Assembly (NCBI GenBank): GCA_964374035.1
Contig: CAYJWY010000050.1
Coordinates: forward strand, 1 to 5,430
DNA: 5,430 bases
Direction: 5' to 3'
DNA from: CALRGL01 sp964374035
Lineage (GTDB): Bacteria; Patescibacteriota; Patescibacteriia; UBA9934; GWF2-40-263
The notes under the pieces were generated by a model that saw only the letters and a list, made by a program, of their open reading frames with translations, searched no databases and was not told the origin of the DNA. The position numbers were made by a program, and so were the translations under genes. Shown one piece after another: positions 5,317 through 5,430 of the stretch. Position 1 is the first letter of the stretch, and each line of letters opens with the position of its first letter.

Positions 5317-5394
5317 ACCATGGGATCCGCAGGCTTACGCCTACGCGTATTCATCGTGGTGTTCGCGCAGGCTTAAGCCTACGGATCCCACGGT
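5317..5394. repeat. Large imperfect inverted repeat (REP/BIME-like) at the galU 5' end
   Basis: The arms 5321-5347 and 5364-5390 are inverted copies of 27 bases with 3 mismatches around a 16-base spacer; pairing continues to 5317 and 5394 after one mismatch. Each arm is itself nearly palindromic: the right arm contains the perfect 12-mer AGGCTTAAGCCT (5369-5380), and GGATCC lies near the outer end of each. Because of this the core also reads as a direct repeat, 5328-5345 against 5366-5383, matching at 17 of 18 positions. Two facing copies of one palindromic unit are the form of REP/BIME elements. The ATG at 5354 falls in the spacer, which argues against it as the true galU start. Confidence 0.7.
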
Positions 5395-5430
5395 GTTTCA
5401 TCACATTGAATTCATTGTTGGTTATCCTGT

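Noticed and set aside
5328..5383. Possible start of a CRISPR array (two 18-base near-identical direct repeats)
   Set aside because: There are only two copies, 20 bases apart, and the direct repetition follows from each arm being palindromic; the inverted-repeat reading is more complete.
5325..5388. Paired GGATCC (BamHI) sites as a cloning or linker artefact
   Set aside because: Both sites are part of longer matching arms that include natural-looking mismatches, as in a diverged repeat rather than a linker.
5351..5428. End of an upstream minus-strand gene (25 codons, TGA overlapping the ATG at 5354)
   Set aside because: The frame is open to the window edge, but most of it lies in the palindromic repeat and it is too short to show any family; it needs sequence beyond 5430.

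Overview
The window most likely comes from a Candidate Phyla Radiation (Patescibacteria) genome, perhaps Parcubacteria-like. This is an inference. It rests on a run of very short two-helix, VirB2-like 'T4SS pilin' genes with motifs I know mainly from that radiation, on nearly zero gene spacing, on the absence of visible Shine-Dalgarno motifs, and on REP-like palindromes in the few real gaps. No rRNA, tRNA or marker gene is present to confirm it.

Layout. Bases 1-501 (+ strand) hold the GC-rich end of a gene of unknown function, probably cut by the left edge, with one EF-hand/dockerin-like calcium loop. Bases 502-599 are a convergent intergenic region with two hairpins, one suited to each strand. 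Everything from 600 to about 5315 lies on the minus strand and reads, in transcription order: galU (UDP-glucose synthesis), a family-1 extracellular solute-binding lipoprotein, a pilin-like membrane protein with a cysteine-rich extracellular tail, a short typical pilin, a 114-base gap, a third pilin, an 83-base gap, and two closely related pilins. The last gene ends at an intrinsic terminator.

The first four minus-strand genes are separated by 1 and 2 bases and then overlap, so they should be translationally coupled. The two internal gaps and the region upstream of galU each carry a different palindromic element. All seven minus-strand genes end in TAA and none has a GGAGG-like ribosome binding site.

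How the genes may work together. Five paralogous pilin-type subunits, one carrying a disulfide-rich external domain, together with a sugar-binding-type lipoprotein and the enzyme that makes UDP-glucose, suggest a cell-surface module: a heteropolymeric VirB2-like filament or membrane assembly plus substrate capture or glycan supply. No ATPase (VirB4/VirB11/PilB), channel protein (VirB6) or ABC permease is in the window, so the machine itself is not shown. Secretion, DNA uptake, attachment to a host cell and glycan handling all remain open.
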